Below are positions 1 to 12,757 of a stretch of DNA of 51,201 nucleotides, piece by piece. The DNA is taken from the NCBI GenBank assembly GCA_030429235.1, contig JAUIDB010000029.1:1-51201 (forward strand). The letters are read 5' to 3'. The position numbers and the translations under genes are program-made. Below the pieces are notes generated by a model. The model ran no database searches, was not told where the DNA came from, and saw nothing but the letters and a program-made list of their open reading frames with translations. Origin of the DNA: Thermoanaerobaculia bacterium (lineage in GTDB: Bacteria > Acidobacteriota > Thermoanaerobaculia > Multivoradales > JAIOJS01). The first letter of the stretch is position 1. Every line of letters begins with the position of its first letter.

Positions 1-157
1 CGACCAACGTCACGCACGATGTGACGCCAACGGCGGCACGAGCCGAACGGGATTCGCTCGCCAACACCCCCTCCGACGCTCCCAACACGACCAACGTCAC
101 GCACGATGTGACGCCAACGGCGGCACGAGCCGTACAGAGATTCGCTCGCCAACACCC
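1..157. repeat. Two-copy direct repeat, period about 87 bp
   Basis: Copy 1 (1-70) and copy 2 (88-157) are nearly identical and differ mainly around 44-52 versus 131-140, where copy 2 has one extra base. Each copy holds a 6-bp inverted repeat CGTCAC/GTGACG (8-26 and 95-113). The period of 87 is divisible by three, so this could be the end of a repeat-containing CDS outside the window, but the single-base indel between copies breaks the frame. More copies may lie to the left. Function unknown. Confidence 0.7.
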
Positions 158-174
158 CAACCAAAGGTTGGGGT
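154..174. other. Perfect 9-bp hairpin beside the repeat
   Basis: ACCCCAACC and GGTTGGGGT pair perfectly around an AAA loop. It immediately follows repeat copy 2. There is no T-run on either side, so a rho-independent terminator is possible but not well supported. Confidence 0.4.
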
Positions 175-202
175 GGTGCCGCCGACATCCCCCCCTCGCC
201 GA

Positions 203-226
203 CAAACCGGCGCGAACGCGCCTGTT
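203..226 (-). terminator. Possible terminator hairpin downstream of tRNA-Ser
   Basis: Directly after the encoded CCA of the tRNA, the - strand reads AAAC, a one-base mismatch, GGCGC, a short loop, then GCGCC and GTTT. These pair into a GC-rich hairpin ending in a short T-containing tail. Position and structure fit processing or termination of the tRNA transcript; the U-tract is poor. Confidence 0.4.
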
Positions 227-318
227 TGGCGGAGAGGGGGGGATTCGAACCCCCGGCCCAGGTCACCCCGGGCAACTGCTTAGCAGGCAGCCCTGTTCGG
301 CCACTCCAGCACCTCTCC
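227..318 (-). tRNA. tRNA-Ser (anticodon GCU)
   Basis: On the - strand the gene begins GGAGAGG at 318, pairs with CCTCTCC at 237-231, and is followed by discriminator G (230) and a genomically encoded CCA (229-227). The anticodon loop is CTGCTAA with anticodon GCT, closed by GCTGC/GCAGT (one G-U pair). The long variable arm and the T-loop GGTTCGAATCC are those of a class II tRNA-Ser. It reads AGC/AGU codons and lies divergent from tkt. Confidence 0.95.
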
Positions 319-384
319 GCAGACCCCGTCAGCGGGCGGCTGCGGGGCGATCAGCGATCGGCGCAGCCCGTTTTGGGGCGCCCC

Positions 385-413
385 ATTGTAGACTCGGCCT
401 CCCGGCGAGTCAA
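385..413 (-). promoter_or_regulatory. Sigma70-type promoter of tRNA-Ser
   Basis: Reading the - strand, a -35 box TTGACT (413-408), a 17-nt spacer and a -10 box TACAAT (390-385) lie about 60 nt upstream of the mature tRNA 5' end. Box quality and spacing are close to the consensus. Confidence 0.7.
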
Positions 414-477
414 AGGCCCGCCGGCCACCCACCTCCATACGATTCCATCCGCACCGACCGCTAGGACTTCCGCCGCC

Positions 478-2502
478 ATGACTGAGACCACGACCGATCC
501 GCTCGCCGGTCGGGACGACGCCGACATCGCCATCAATGCCATCCGCTGCCTCTCGATCGACATGGTCGAGGCGGCCAACTCCGGCCACCCCGGAGCGCCC
601 ATGGGACAGGCCGCGATGGCTTACACCCTGTGGAGTCGCTTCCTCCGGTTCGACCCCGCGCGACCCGACTGGCCCAACCGTGACCGCTTCGTCCTCTCTT
701 CTGGGCATGCCTCCGCCCTGATCTACTCCCTGCTGCACCTCTCCGGGTTCGACCTGGCGATGGAGGAGCTGCAGAACTTCCGCCAGCTCGGATCCAAGAC
801 GCCGGGTCATCCCGAGTACGGCCACACGCCGGGCGTCGAGACCACCACCGGCCCCCTGGGTCAGGGTTTCGGCAACGCCGTCGGCATGGCCCTGGCCGAG
901 ACCATCCTGGCCGCCCGCTTCAACCGGCCAGGCGCGGAACTGTTCGACCACCACACCTGGGTCATCGCCAGTGACGGAGACCTGATGGAGGGTGTCTGTG
1001 CCGAAGCGGCCTCGATCGCCGGCCACCTACGGCTCGGCAAGCTGAACGTCCTCTACGACTCGAACCACATCTCGATCGACGGTTCGACCGATCTCAGCTA
1101 CAGCGAGGATGCAGGCGCGCGCTTCGCCGCCCTCGGCTGGCACGTGCAGGAGGTCGCCGACGGCAACGACGTCGAGGAACTCAGCCGAGCCCTGCAAGCC
1201 GCGCGGGACACCGTGGATCAACCTTCGCTGATCGTAGTGACGACCCACATCGGTTTCGGAAGTCCCAACAAGCAGGACTCTGCCGCCAGCCACGGCGCGC
1301 CGCTCGGTGCCGACGAGGTCCGGCTGACCAAAGAGGCCCTCGGCTGGCCCCAGGAACCCACCTTCCTGGTTCCGGAGGCAGCGCGACGCGCCTTCTCCGG
1401 GGCTCGGGAACGTGGCGCAGCCGCAGCCGCGAGTTGGGACGAAACCCTGCGGAGCTACCGACAGAGCCATCCCGAGCTGGCGGCCGACCTCGATCGGCGG
1501 CTGGCGGGTGAGCTCCCCACCGACTGGACCACGGCCCTGCCATCCTTCGAAGTCGGCAGCAAGCTGGCCACGCGCGCCGCCTCGGGCAAGGTCCTGAACG
1601 CGATCGCCGACACACTGCCCGAACTGATCGGCGGTTCTGCCGATCTCTCGGGATCCAACAACACCCTGATCGCCGGCGAGGCCGACTACTCCCCGGCCGA
1701 CCGGGGGGGACGCAACCTCCGCTTCGGAGTCCGCGAGCACGCCATGGGTTCGATGATGAACGGCATGGCGCTATCCGGTCTCCTCCGGCCCTACGGCGGC
1801 ACCTTCCTCATCTTCTCCGACTACATGCGGCCGGCCGTCCGTCTCGCCGCGCTGATGAACCAACCGGTCACCTACGTCTTCACCCACGACTCGATCTTTC
1901 TGGGCGAGGACGGCCCGACGCACCAGCCGGTCAGCCAGCTGCTGTCACTGCGGGCGATTCCCAACCTCACGGTCCTGCGCCCGGCCGACGGCAACGAGAC
2001 CCGCGAAGCCTGGCGCATCGCCATGGAGCGGTCGGAGGGGCCCACCGCACTCTGCCTGACCCGACAGAAGCTCCCCATCCTGGCCGAGACCGCGGCCCAT
2101 GCGGACCCCGGTGTGGCCCGCGGCGGCTACGTTCTGGCCGACCACGGAGAGCCTCAGCTCGTGCTCCTGGCCACGGGCTCCGAGGTGCACCTGGCGCTGG
2201 CCGCGCAGCAGCGCCTGGCCGCCGAAGGGGTGGGAAGCCGGGTGGTCAGCCTCCCCAGCTGGGAGCTGTTCGATGCCCAGAGCGCCGAGTACCGCGACCG
2301 CGTCCTGCCGCCCCGATTGACCGCGAGGTTGGCGATCGAGGCGGGATTGCCGCTCGGCTGGGAGCGCTACGTCGGGCCGCAGGGTCGCATCATCGGCCAG
2401 GACGGCTGGGGTGCTTCGGCGCCGGCCGCCGACCTCGAGCAGCACTTCGGCTACACCGTCGAGCGAGTGGTCGAGGACGCGCGCCGTCTGCTCGGAAGCT
2501 GA
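478..2502 (+). CDS. tkt: Transketolase
   Basis: Thiamine-diphosphate enzyme that moves two-carbon ketol units in the non-oxidative pentose phosphate pathway; cytoplasmic. The product has 674 aa, normal for the family. Visible motifs are [10 protein letters not shown] near residue 35, [17 protein letters not shown] near 76, the ThDP/Mg motif SDGDLMEG near 167 with NHISIDG near 198, the catalytic-Glu region [14 protein letters not shown] near 418, and [14 protein letters not shown] near 475. I chose ATG 478 because family homology starts just after it; the reading frame is open further upstream across the tRNA gene, which is not coding. The next gene follows after 6 nt, so the two are probably co-transcribed. 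No clear promoter is visible between 319 and 477. Confidence 0.96.
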   Translation: MTETTTDPLAGRDDADIAINAIRCLSIDMVEAANSGHPGAPMGQAAMAYTLWSRFLRFDPARPDWPNRDRFVLSSGHASALIYSLLHLSGFDLAMEELQNFRQLGSKTPGHPEYGHTPGVETTTGPLGQGFGNAVGMALAETILAARFNRPGAELFDHHTWVIASDGDLMEGVCAEAASIAGHLRLGKLNVLYDSNHISIDGSTDLSYSEDAGARFAALGWHVQEVADGNDVEELSRALQAARDTVDQPSLIVVTTHIGFGSPNKQDSAASHGAPLGADEVRLTKEALGWPQEPTFLVPEAARRAFSGARERGAAAAASWDETLRSYRQSHPELAADLDRRLAGELPTDWTTALPSFEVGSKLATRAASGKVLNAIADTLPELIGGSADLSGSNNTLIAGEADYSPADRGGRNLRFGVREHAMGSMMNGMALSGLLRPYGGTFLIFSDYMRPAVRLAALMNQPVTYVFTHDSIFLGEDGPTHQPVSQLLSLRAIPNLTVLRPADGNETREAWRIAMERSEGPTALCLTRQKLPILAETAAHADPGVARGGYVLADHGEPQLVLLATGSEVHLALAAQQRLAAEGVGSRVVSLPSWELFDAQSAEYRDRVLPPRLTARLAIEAGLPLGWERYVGPQGRIIGQDGWGASAPAADLEQHFGYTVERVVEDARRLLGS

Positions 2503-2508
2503 TCCACG

Positions 2509-4248
2509 GTGAAACACGCCCCTGGCCCTCGCGAGCACCCGCCCGATCAGGGTGAAGTCTCCGAGCGGCGGCGGGTCTGGGAGGCGCTGCTTCCACTCTC
2601 CCTCTTCGCGGCGGTCGCGGCCTGCTTCAAGATCCGCTCGTACGATGTCTTCTGGCACCTGGTGGCGGGACGCTGGATTCTCGAGCACCAGCGCCTACCC
2701 AACCCCGATCCCCTGCGCTTCACCGCCGAAGGCCACGAGTGGATCGATCACGAGTGGCTCTTTCAGCTGTTGTTGGCGACGATCGAGGCGGTCGGAGGCC
2801 TGCCGGCGCTGGCGCTCTTTCGGATCGTGGCCACGGTGGCCTGCGCGCTCCTCCTCTGGGCCGCTTGCCGACGAGCCGGCGCTGGTCCCACCGCGGCCGC
2901 CGCCTGGGCCGGGCTGGCGATCTTCCTAGCCCGCCCCCGACTCTTCTTGAGGCCAGAGCTCCTCACACTGGTGCTCCTGAGCCTGTTTCTGTGGCTCCTC
3001 CTCCGCTACCGAGTCCAGCCCCGCGGCTCCACGGCCCTGGCTCTGGTCGGGCTGACCCTGATCTGGGCCAACGCTCATCCCGCGGTGCTGATGGCTCCGG
3101 TGCTAGCGGCGGCCTTTCTCGTCGCCAGCCGTTGGTCGCAGAGCGGTTCCCACCGCTGGAGCCAGGCGATCGGGCTCCCCGCCACCCTCCTCCTGACCAC
3201 CCTGATCAACCCTTCGGGCTACCACCTCTGGTGGGTTCCCGTCGAAATCTCGGGCGCCCTGGCCGAGCTCCCCGGAACCAATCCCGAGTGGCTCCCGCAG
3301 TGGAAGCAACCGCTCGCCGGCTACTGGTTGCTGGTCGTGACCTCGGTGGTGCTCACCAGCTGGGTGTGGCGCCGCACTCGGCGGATCGACCTCGGCACCG
3401 CCGCCGTAGCGCTGGCGCTGGCTTGCCTCGGCGCCACTTCGGTCCGACAGCTCGCTCCGTTCGCCATCGGAGCGGTCCTGCACCTCGCCCGCACTCTGGC
3501 GTGGCTCGATCGCCCACCGCTAGCAATCCGCTACCAACGAGCCCTGCTCTGGTGCCTGGCGCTGGTCGGCCTCGCCTACCTGCACTTCCCGCCACAGGAT
3601 GGGCCGCTACGACCACGTCAGGGACGCTACGCCAGCGGCCTCGGCTTGTTGGAGAACCGGTATCCGGAAGCGGCGGCCGACTTCGTGGTCGCGCACCCCG
3701 AGATCGGTCGTCTCTACAATAACGTCGCCTACGGTGGCTACCTCCTGTGGCGCCTCTATCCACCCCGTCAGGTGTTCAACGATGGCCGCAACGAACTCAA
3801 CCCCGGGTTCTTGCGGGAGATCGCCGACGCCCGCTCCGACGGTCGGAAGTGGCACCAACTGTTCGCTCGGTACCAGCTCGTCGGCGCGCTGGTGCGCTAC
3901 GACGAGCGACGACGACCGGTCGTCGATCTCGCGACCGACCAACCCGAAGGCCAGGAGGCCGAGGTCGAATGGTTGACCTCCAACGAAGTCCTCTTCCCCC
4001 GTTCGCACTTCGCGCTCGTCCACTGGGATGACGTTGCCATGGTGTTTCTCGACCGTCGACCCGAACACCGTGCCTTGATCGCGGCCTACGAGTACCGCGT
4101 GGTGCGACCAGAGGATCTGGACGGAACCGTGGCGGACGCGCAGGACCCGACGCGCCGTCTGGCGATCCTGGAGGAGCTACGCCGCAAGCTGCAGGAGGAC
4201 TCCGGGTCGCGCCGGGCGTTGGAACTGGTGCGCCGCCTGCAGGAATAG
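2509..4248 (+). CDS. Polytopic membrane protein, GT-C-like
   Basis: Predicted inner-membrane protein of 579 aa with about ten hydrophobic segments between residues 25 and 360 and a soluble C-terminal part of roughly 200 aa. Near residue 44 it carries SYDVFWHLVAGRWILEH, followed by DPLRFTAEGHEW and IDHEWLFQLL. This pattern occurs in lipid-sugar-dependent GT-C-like membrane proteins in which acidic residues lie in the first outer loop. The GTG start lies 6 nt after tkt. The gene converges on the GT-C gene at 4262, and a short inverted repeat TAGCGT/ACGCTA spans both stop codons. A glycosyltransferase role is inference; substrate and direct family name are unknown to me. Confidence 0.75.
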   Translation: MKHAPGPREHPPDQGEVSERRRVWEALLPLSLFAAVAACFKIRSYDVFWHLVAGRWILEHQRLPNPDPLRFTAEGHEWIDHEWLFQLLLATIEAVGGLPALALFRIVATVACALLLWAACRRAGAGPTAAAAWAGLAIFLARPRLFLRPELLTLVLLSLFLWLLLRYRVQPRGSTALALVGLTLIWANAHPAVLMAPVLAAAFLVASRWSQSGSHRWSQAIGLPATLLLTTLINPSGYHLWWVPVEISGALAELPGTNPEWLPQWKQPLAGYWLLVVTSVVLTSWVWRRTRRIDLGTAAVALALACLGATSVRQLAPFAIGAVLHLARTLAWLDRPPLAIRYQRALLWCLALVGLAYLHFPPQDGPLRPRQGRYASGLGLLENRYPEAAADFVVAHPEIGRLYNNVAYGGYLLWRLYPPRQVFNDGRNELNPGFLREIADARSDGRKWHQLFARYQLVGALVRYDERRRPVVDLATDQPEGQEAEVEWLTSNEVLFPRSHFALVHWDDVAMVFLDRRPEHRALIAAYEYRVVRPEDLDGTVADAQDPTRRLAILEELRRKLQEDSGSRRALELVRRLQE

Positions 4249-4261
4249 CGTTTCGTCGACG

Positions 4262-5923
4262 CTAGGGCAGCGGTTCCAGTCGCACCGGAAGGTCACGGTT
4301 CAGCGTCGATCGCCCCTCGATGGTGACTCCCGTCGCCTTGAAGTGGCGGTCGGCGTGGCGCGCCCCGAACTCGATCCCCAGCAGCAAGCAGACCGTGGCC
4401 GCAACAGCGTAGAGCAGCCACTTCGGGGCGCGATCGAAACGCCACGCCGGTGGTTCGCGGCGCCGCCAGGCCTCGAGCCACTGCGCCCCGGCCACCAGGC
4501 AGACAGCCAGACCCGCCAGGGAAAAAGGAAGCCAGAGCAGACCCTGCCGAGCGTAGCCAAAGAACATTGCGGTCGACGCCAGGACCACCAGCCCCGGAAG
4601 CGCGATCAACCCGAGGAACCGCCGTGACCGACCGCCAGCGCGCCACAGTTGAACGAAACCCACCAGGTACAGCGGCAGGAACCAGAGCCCGCGACGGGAG
4701 TCTGGGACGAAGAGGTCGACCGCACCCCGCTCCCCGACCCAGCCACCGGGCCAGTTCCACTGCGTCCAGCCGAGCTGCCAGGCGCGACCGGCCAGCCGCC
4801 AACGGCGCAGAACCAACACCACGAACTCCCCAGGGTGGTCGCTGATCCAAGCCCAGGCCAGCCGATCGCCGTGCAGCAGGAACTCGAGGTGTTGAGGGTC
4901 GGTCAGCTCGAGCCGACCGGTCTTCATCTGCGACGAAATAAGGTCGCGGGAAAACGTACCGTCGGCGTCACCGTGATTGGCCAGGGCGAGGTTCAACGGC
5001 GCGTAGAGCGTCACCGGCACGAAGGTCGGAAGCGGTTCGCTCATGCGCGGCCCCATCGTACGGTTGAGCTCCTGCAGGTTGCGTCGGTTCTCCAAGGTCC
5101 ACGGGGTGACCACGAGCAGCCAACCGACCACCAACAGTCCCCAGGGGAGCCAGACTCGAGGCTGCCGGTGCTCGGCGCGACGGCAGACTCCGTAGGCCGC
5201 CACCGCCAGGACCAGCGGCACCAGGAGCATCGACTCGGCCCGGGTCAAGGCGAGGCAACCGAGAAGGAGCCCCAGGACCAGACCCCACCCCCAGGGTCGC
5301 GAACCAGCTCCTTCGTGAGCCGCCAGGGGGTGCGTCAACTTGCGGCTGAACAGCAGCAACGTGACCATCAGCAGCGCGAGGTAGAGCACCTCGGTCACGG
5401 GAGCGACCGACAGGATGTAGAGCCCAAAGTGGTAGGTCGCCAGCAGCGCCGTGAGGAGGGCGCACACGTGCCCGAGGTAGGGCCTCACCAGCAGATAGAG
5501 CAGACCGATGGTGGCGCCGCCGATCACCGCCAGCAGACAGCGCACCGTGAAGTGGGGCACCTCGGCTCCCGCACCACCGGCGCCGACCAGCCGATGGACG
5601 CCGGCCAGAAAGTACGCAAACCCGGGCGGGTGGAAGGGAATGCCCGAGTCGTAGAGCCGATCGGCGAGGATGGCGCGAGCCCAACGGAAGAAGGTCTCCG
5701 AGTCGCCCTCGTAGAAGAAGGAGAAGGGCCAGTCGCGATAGTGGTCCGCCAGCAGGAAGAGGATCCGATGCAGGCCGGCCAGCAGGGCGATTCCGAGGGC
5801 CCACCACCCCTCGTGAAGGGTGGTCTCTCGGCCGCGACGAGCCGCGGCGGTCGTCCCGGGGGTGGTTTCTCGTTTCCCGGCCGACGGTCTCGATCGGCGG
5901 CGCCCCGACCGCTTCTTCCCCAT
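4262..5923 (-). CDS. GT-C glycosyltransferase, PMT_2/ArnT-like
   Basis: A 553-aa membrane protein with a basic, low-complexity N-terminus (residues 1-40), then about ten transmembrane segments and a short extracytoplasmic tail. After the first membrane span the outer loop carries YEGDSETFFRWARAI near residue 75, the position where GT39/PMT_2 enzymes keep their acidic catalytic residues, and then FHPPGFAYFLAG. Such enzymes move a sugar from a polyprenyl-phosphate donor to lipid or protein outside the membrane. ATG 5923 is preceded by AGGAG. It is divergent from the ACT gene and convergent with the membrane protein at 2509. The acceptor cannot be told. Confidence 0.82.
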   Translation of the reverse strand: MGKKRSGRRRSRPSAGKRETTPGTTAAARRGRETTLHEGWWALGIALLAGLHRILFLLADHYRDWPFSFFYEGDSETFFRWARAILADRLYDSGIPFHPPGFAYFLAGVHRLVGAGGAGAEVPHFTVRCLLAVIGGATIGLLYLLVRPYLGHVCALLTALLATYHFGLYILSVAPVTEVLYLALLMVTLLLFSRKLTHPLAAHEGAGSRPWGWGLVLGLLLGCLALTRAESMLLVPLVLAVAAYGVCRRAEHRQPRVWLPWGLLVVGWLLVVTPWTLENRRNLQELNRTMGPRMSEPLPTFVPVTLYAPLNLALANHGDADGTFSRDLISSQMKTGRLELTDPQHLEFLLHGDRLAWAWISDHPGEFVVLVLRRWRLAGRAWQLGWTQWNWPGGWVGERGAVDLFVPDSRRGLWFLPLYLVGFVQLWRAGGRSRRFLGLIALPGLVVLASTAMFFGYARQGLLWLPFSLAGLAVCLVAGAQWLEAWRRREPPAWRFDRAPKWLLYAVAATVCLLLGIEFGARHADRHFKATGVTIEGRSTLNRDLPVRLEPLP

Positions 5924-6043
5924 GCCGCTGGGCTCCTACGCGCGGACCGTCCGGCGGGCGGACACAGTGGGACGACGGAGTACGGACGACATGGTCGGCC
6001 GATTGTGACAGAGTGCAGGGCGCCGCGCCGAGAGGAGAGCACC

Positions 6044-6457
6044 ATGTCCGACTCGAACCCACCCGAACGCCCCCGCCAGCTGACGCTGAAGCTCCACCCC
6101 GGGCGACTCGCGGTCTGCCGCCTCGAGCCGAACCAGTCCCTGCCCGCCTGGCTGGCGCGCGCCGAGTTCTACGCTGTCACCCGCACCCCGCAGGAACTCT
6201 CGCTGATCGTGCCCGAGGACTGGGTGGGACGAGACTGGAAAGCCGAGACCGGCTTCCGCGCCCTCGGCGTGGTCGGGACGCTCGACTTCTCCTGGGTCGG
6301 GATCCTCGCCGAGCTCACCGCAGCGCTGGCGAACGCCGAGGTGAGCGTCTTCGCCATCTCGACCTACGACACCGACTACATCCTGGTGCGAGAAAGCGAT
6401 CTCGCTCGTAGCCGCGGCGCGCTCGAAGCCGCCGGGCACCGAGTCGAACTCGACTAG
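6044..6457 (+). CDS. ACT domain-containing protein
   Basis: Small protein of 137 aa with two ACT-like halves: LTLKLHPGRLAVCRL followed by LSLIVPEDWV, and a second half with GTLDFSWVGILAELTAALA and VSVFAISTYDTDYILVR. The second half is the typical amino-acid-binding ACT fold with the loop that contacts ligand at GVVGTLDFSWVGIL. Such stand-alone proteins are thought to bind amino acids, but their role is not established. ATG 6044 follows GAGGAG by a normal distance. The gene ends 16 nt before the convergent serS stop. Confidence 0.85.
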   Translation: MSDSNPPERPRQLTLKLHPGRLAVCRLEPNQSLPAWLARAEFYAVTRTPQELSLIVPEDWVGRDWKAETGFRALGVVGTLDFSWVGILAELTAALANAEVSVFAISTYDTDYILVRESDLARSRGALEAAGHRVELD

Positions 6458-6473
6458 CTTCGGGCTCCCCGAA

Positions 6474-9653
<3,180 letters not shown>

Positions 9654-9657
<4 letters not shown>

Positions 9658-11822
9658 GGTTGCTCGACCGAGCCGAAGCCCTCGCCTTCGTCGCGGCGGC
9701 CTGCCTCGCCCCGCTTCTACCCTGGTTGTTCGCTCTGCCCGAAGACGGCCTGGCCCAGACCGCCCGCTGGCTGCCGTTCGGAGCGGTAGCGTGCTGGTGG
9801 ATCGCTCGTCGGGTGGAGTGCCCTGGGGTCACCCTGCGGCGGCTCGCCAGCGGCACCGCCGGCTGGTGCGCCCTGGCGACGTCGGTCACCCAGGGAGGCC
9901 TGACCTGGGGTTCGCACCTCGCGATCGCCGTGCTCTACGCGCTGCTCGGGTCTGTGGTCCTGGTCCTGTGGCCCCGACTCCGCCAGACGGTGGGCCAATC
10001 GCAACCCCGCCGGCCCCCGCTGGTCGCCTTTGCCCTGCCCTGGATCGTCTACGTCCTCCTGATGCCCTGGTCGACGGTGCAGCGACCGCCGGACGGCGAC
10101 GAGCCGTACTACATGCTGATCGCCCACAGTCTGGCCTACGACCTCGACGTCGACCTGTCGAACAACTACGCCCAAAACGACTCGCTCCACTTCCTCGACC
10201 GGGCCCTGGAGCCACAGCTCGGCGACCCGGTGGATCGCGACGGCTCGCTCTATTCGCGGCACAACGCGTTGCTGGGAGTCGTGCTCACGTTGCCCTACCG
10301 ACTGGGGGGGCGCCCCGGTGTCCTGCTGACGATGACCCTCTTCGGTGGGCTGCTGGCCTGGTGGAGCCTCCGGTTCCTGCGCAGGATCTACCCCGAGCCC
10401 GAGTTCGTGCCGGCGGTGACGACCGCCTGGGGTCTCCTCGCCCTGACGCCGCCGCTCCTGCTCTACGGGCATCAGGTGTGGACCGAAGTTCCCGCCACTC
10501 TGCTGCTCCTCGTGGCCTGCGACGCTCTGCTCGGCCGACCGCGTCCGAGTACCACCCTGCGTCTGGGCGCCGCCGTCCTGCTCCTCCCGTTCTTGAAGTT
10601 CCGCTACGCGCTGCTCTCGGGCATGCTCCTGATCGGGGCGGCACGACGTCGGCTCGACCGAACACGGCTCGTCCTCCTCGGCCTCGGACTCCTGGCCGTC
10701 GGCGGGTTGATCGCCGGAGTCAACCTCCACCTCTTCGGTGGCATCCTCAAACACTACTCGGTCGACGAGCTGAGACTCTACGAACGTCCCCTGATCAGCT
10801 ACGTGCGGGCCACGCTCGGCCTGGCCTTCGACGGCGCCTTCGGTCTCTTTGCGGCCGCCCCCCTCTGGATCCTCCTCCTGCCCGCCCTCTTCGACCGCAC
10901 GGTGCGGCAGAATCCGGCGCTGCGTCAGGGTCTGCTCCTGCTCGCGCCCTACCTCCTGTTGGTCGCCTCGCGTCAGGAGTGGTTCGGAGGCTGGTCCCCT
11001 CCGTTCCGCTACGCGCTGCCCGCCCTGCCGTTCCTCGCCCTGGCGCTGGTGCCCGTGGTGCGCAAGGTCGACTCTCCCAGCCGCCGGCTGCTGGTCTCTG
11101 CCCTCGGAGCCCTGACCGCGCTGTTGACGTTGACCTGGCTGGTCGTGCCCGGCTGGACCTACAACCTGGCGGACGGTGGAAACCATCTGATCGACCACCT
11201 ATCGCGGCGCACCGCCAACGACCTGCGCCTCCTGTGGCCGAGTTACGTGCGCACCGCGGCGGCGGCGTGGCTCTGGCCTCCGCTCGTCACCCTGGCGACG
11301 CTCGGCCTGTGGTACGCCCTCCCGCGGCGGAGGGGGCACCGCGTCGAACCGACGACCGTCGCCCTCAGCGGCCTGTTGGCGGCCAGCGCCCTCTTCCTGG
11401 TGGCCGGAGCCCGCCTCCCCACCGGTACCATCGAGTTCGAAGATCCCCACGTACAGGCCCGCGCCGGGAGCCTCTATCCCGATCAATGGACCCCCGATCG
11501 GCAACGATTCCGCGGCGGCCGCACCCTCCGCCAGGGAGACTCGCTGCTGGTACCGGTGATCGACCGCTCGGAGTCGATCGACCTGGCGCTGGAACTGCGC
11601 TTCATCCAGAACCTGCCCCAAGCCACCTCGCTGACGATCGCCAGTGGCCCCCGGACGCTGGCGCAGTGGACCGCCGATCAACCCGACGCCTGGCAACGGG
11701 TACTCTTCGAGGCGCTGCCCTGGGTACCAGATCAGCCCCTGATTCTCACCGTGGAACCGCCACCCGAGACCGAATCGGTCAATGGGATTCTGCTCGACCG
11801 GGCGGAGATCCGCTGGCGATGA
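9654..11822 (+). CDS. GT-C family membrane glycosyltransferase-like protein
   Basis: A 722-aa protein with about a dozen transmembrane helices up to residue 590 and a roughly 130-aa C-terminal soluble beta-rich domain. Near residue 142 the outer loop reads PPDGDEPYYMLIAHSLAYD, the acidic GDE.YY pattern of GT39/ArnT-type enzymes that use polyprenyl-linked sugars. FLKFRYALL and EWFGGWSPPFRYALPALP are further family-like stretches. The GTG start overlaps the preceding TGA by 4 bp, and the stop overlaps the next ATG by 4 bp. It probably transfers a sugar onto a periplasmic glycan made by this operon; the exact reaction is unknown. Confidence 0.78.
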
Positions 11823-12757
11823 CGGACCAGGTCGCAGCCGTCGTCCCCACCGTGCAGGGGGGAGAACGACTGGCGCGGGCCCTACGGAGCCTGCGGGCCT
11901 CGACCGAACCGGTCCGGGTCACGGTGGTCCACCAGGGACCCGAGCCACTCGACGCCTCCCTGCGACCGCTCTACGACCACGGCATCGAGGTCCCCGACCG
12001 GCTCGGATTCTCCGCCGCCAACAACCTCGGCCTGGCGGCCAACCGAGACGTCCCGTACTGGGTGCTGCTCAACGACGACGCCGAGGTAGAACCCGACTGG
12101 CTGGCGCTCTGCCTCGAGCAGCTGGCGGCAGCTCCAGAGGCCGCCGGTGTCCAGGGGGTGAACTGGCTCGCCCGACCCGGCTCGGCGGAACGATCCCGGA
12201 TCGACGGCTACGGCATCGGTTGGAACCTCCGGGGCTGGCAGGCGCGTCAGCTCGGCCGGGACCGAGACACGGCGCCGGGCCACGAACCGTTCGAGCTGTT
12301 CGGCGTCTCGGCCACCGCTTGCCTCGTGCGGCGCCAGGCGCTGGAGGCCGCCGCCCTGCCCGACGGCAGCCTGCTCGACCCACGACTCGACACCTACTAC
12401 GAGGATGTCGACCTCGCGGTGCGATTGCGCGCTCGAGGATGGTCGGCGATCTGCCAACCGCAGGCGTGGGCCCGGCACCTCGGCGGCGGCAGCGCCGCCT
12501 CGCTGGGTCGACGCCGGCTGACCTTCCTGTACGGCAACCGCTACCTGGTGGTCGCGCGACTGCTCGGGCGCGACTTCGGCGCCGCGCGCGCGGCGATGTG
12601 GCGGCGCGATCTGCGCGATCTCGCCCGTTCCCCGTTACGGCTCCCGGGAATTGTCGGCGGCTGGCGCCGAGCTCGACGCCTGCTACCGCAGTTCAGGCAC
12701 TCCGGCCCGCCAGTCCTCTCGACCTCCGAGCTCGCTCGGTTCGGAGGTACCCCGTGA
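11819..12757 (+). CDS. Glycosyltransferase family 2 (rhamnosyltransferase-like)
   Basis: A 312-aa cytoplasmic GT-A enzyme. It begins with VAAVVPTVQGGERLARALRSL, has the nucleotide-sugar and metal site LLNDDAEVEPDW near residue 84 (DxD equivalent DDAE), and the acceptor-site motif YYEDVDLAVRLRARGW near 195, all typical of WbbL-like GT2 proteins. A C-terminal hydrophobic/basic stretch may attach it to the membrane. ATG 11819 overlaps the previous stop as ATGA. It is the first of three consecutive GT2 genes, which suggests a repeat unit of at least three or four sugars. Confidence 0.88.
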   Translation: MTDQVAAVVPTVQGGERLARALRSLRASTEPVRVTVVHQGPEPLDASLRPLYDHGIEVPDRLGFSAANNLGLAANRDVPYWVLLNDDAEVEPDWLALCLEQLAAAPEAAGVQGVNWLARPGSAERSRIDGYGIGWNLRGWQARQLGRDRDTAPGHEPFELFGVSATACLVRRQALEAAALPDGSLLDPRLDTYYEDVDLAVRLRARGWSAICQPQAWARHLGGGSAASLGRRRLTFLYGNRYLVVARLLGRDFGAARAAMWRRDLRDLARSPLRLPGIVGGWRRARRLLPQFRHSGPPVLSTSELARFGGTP

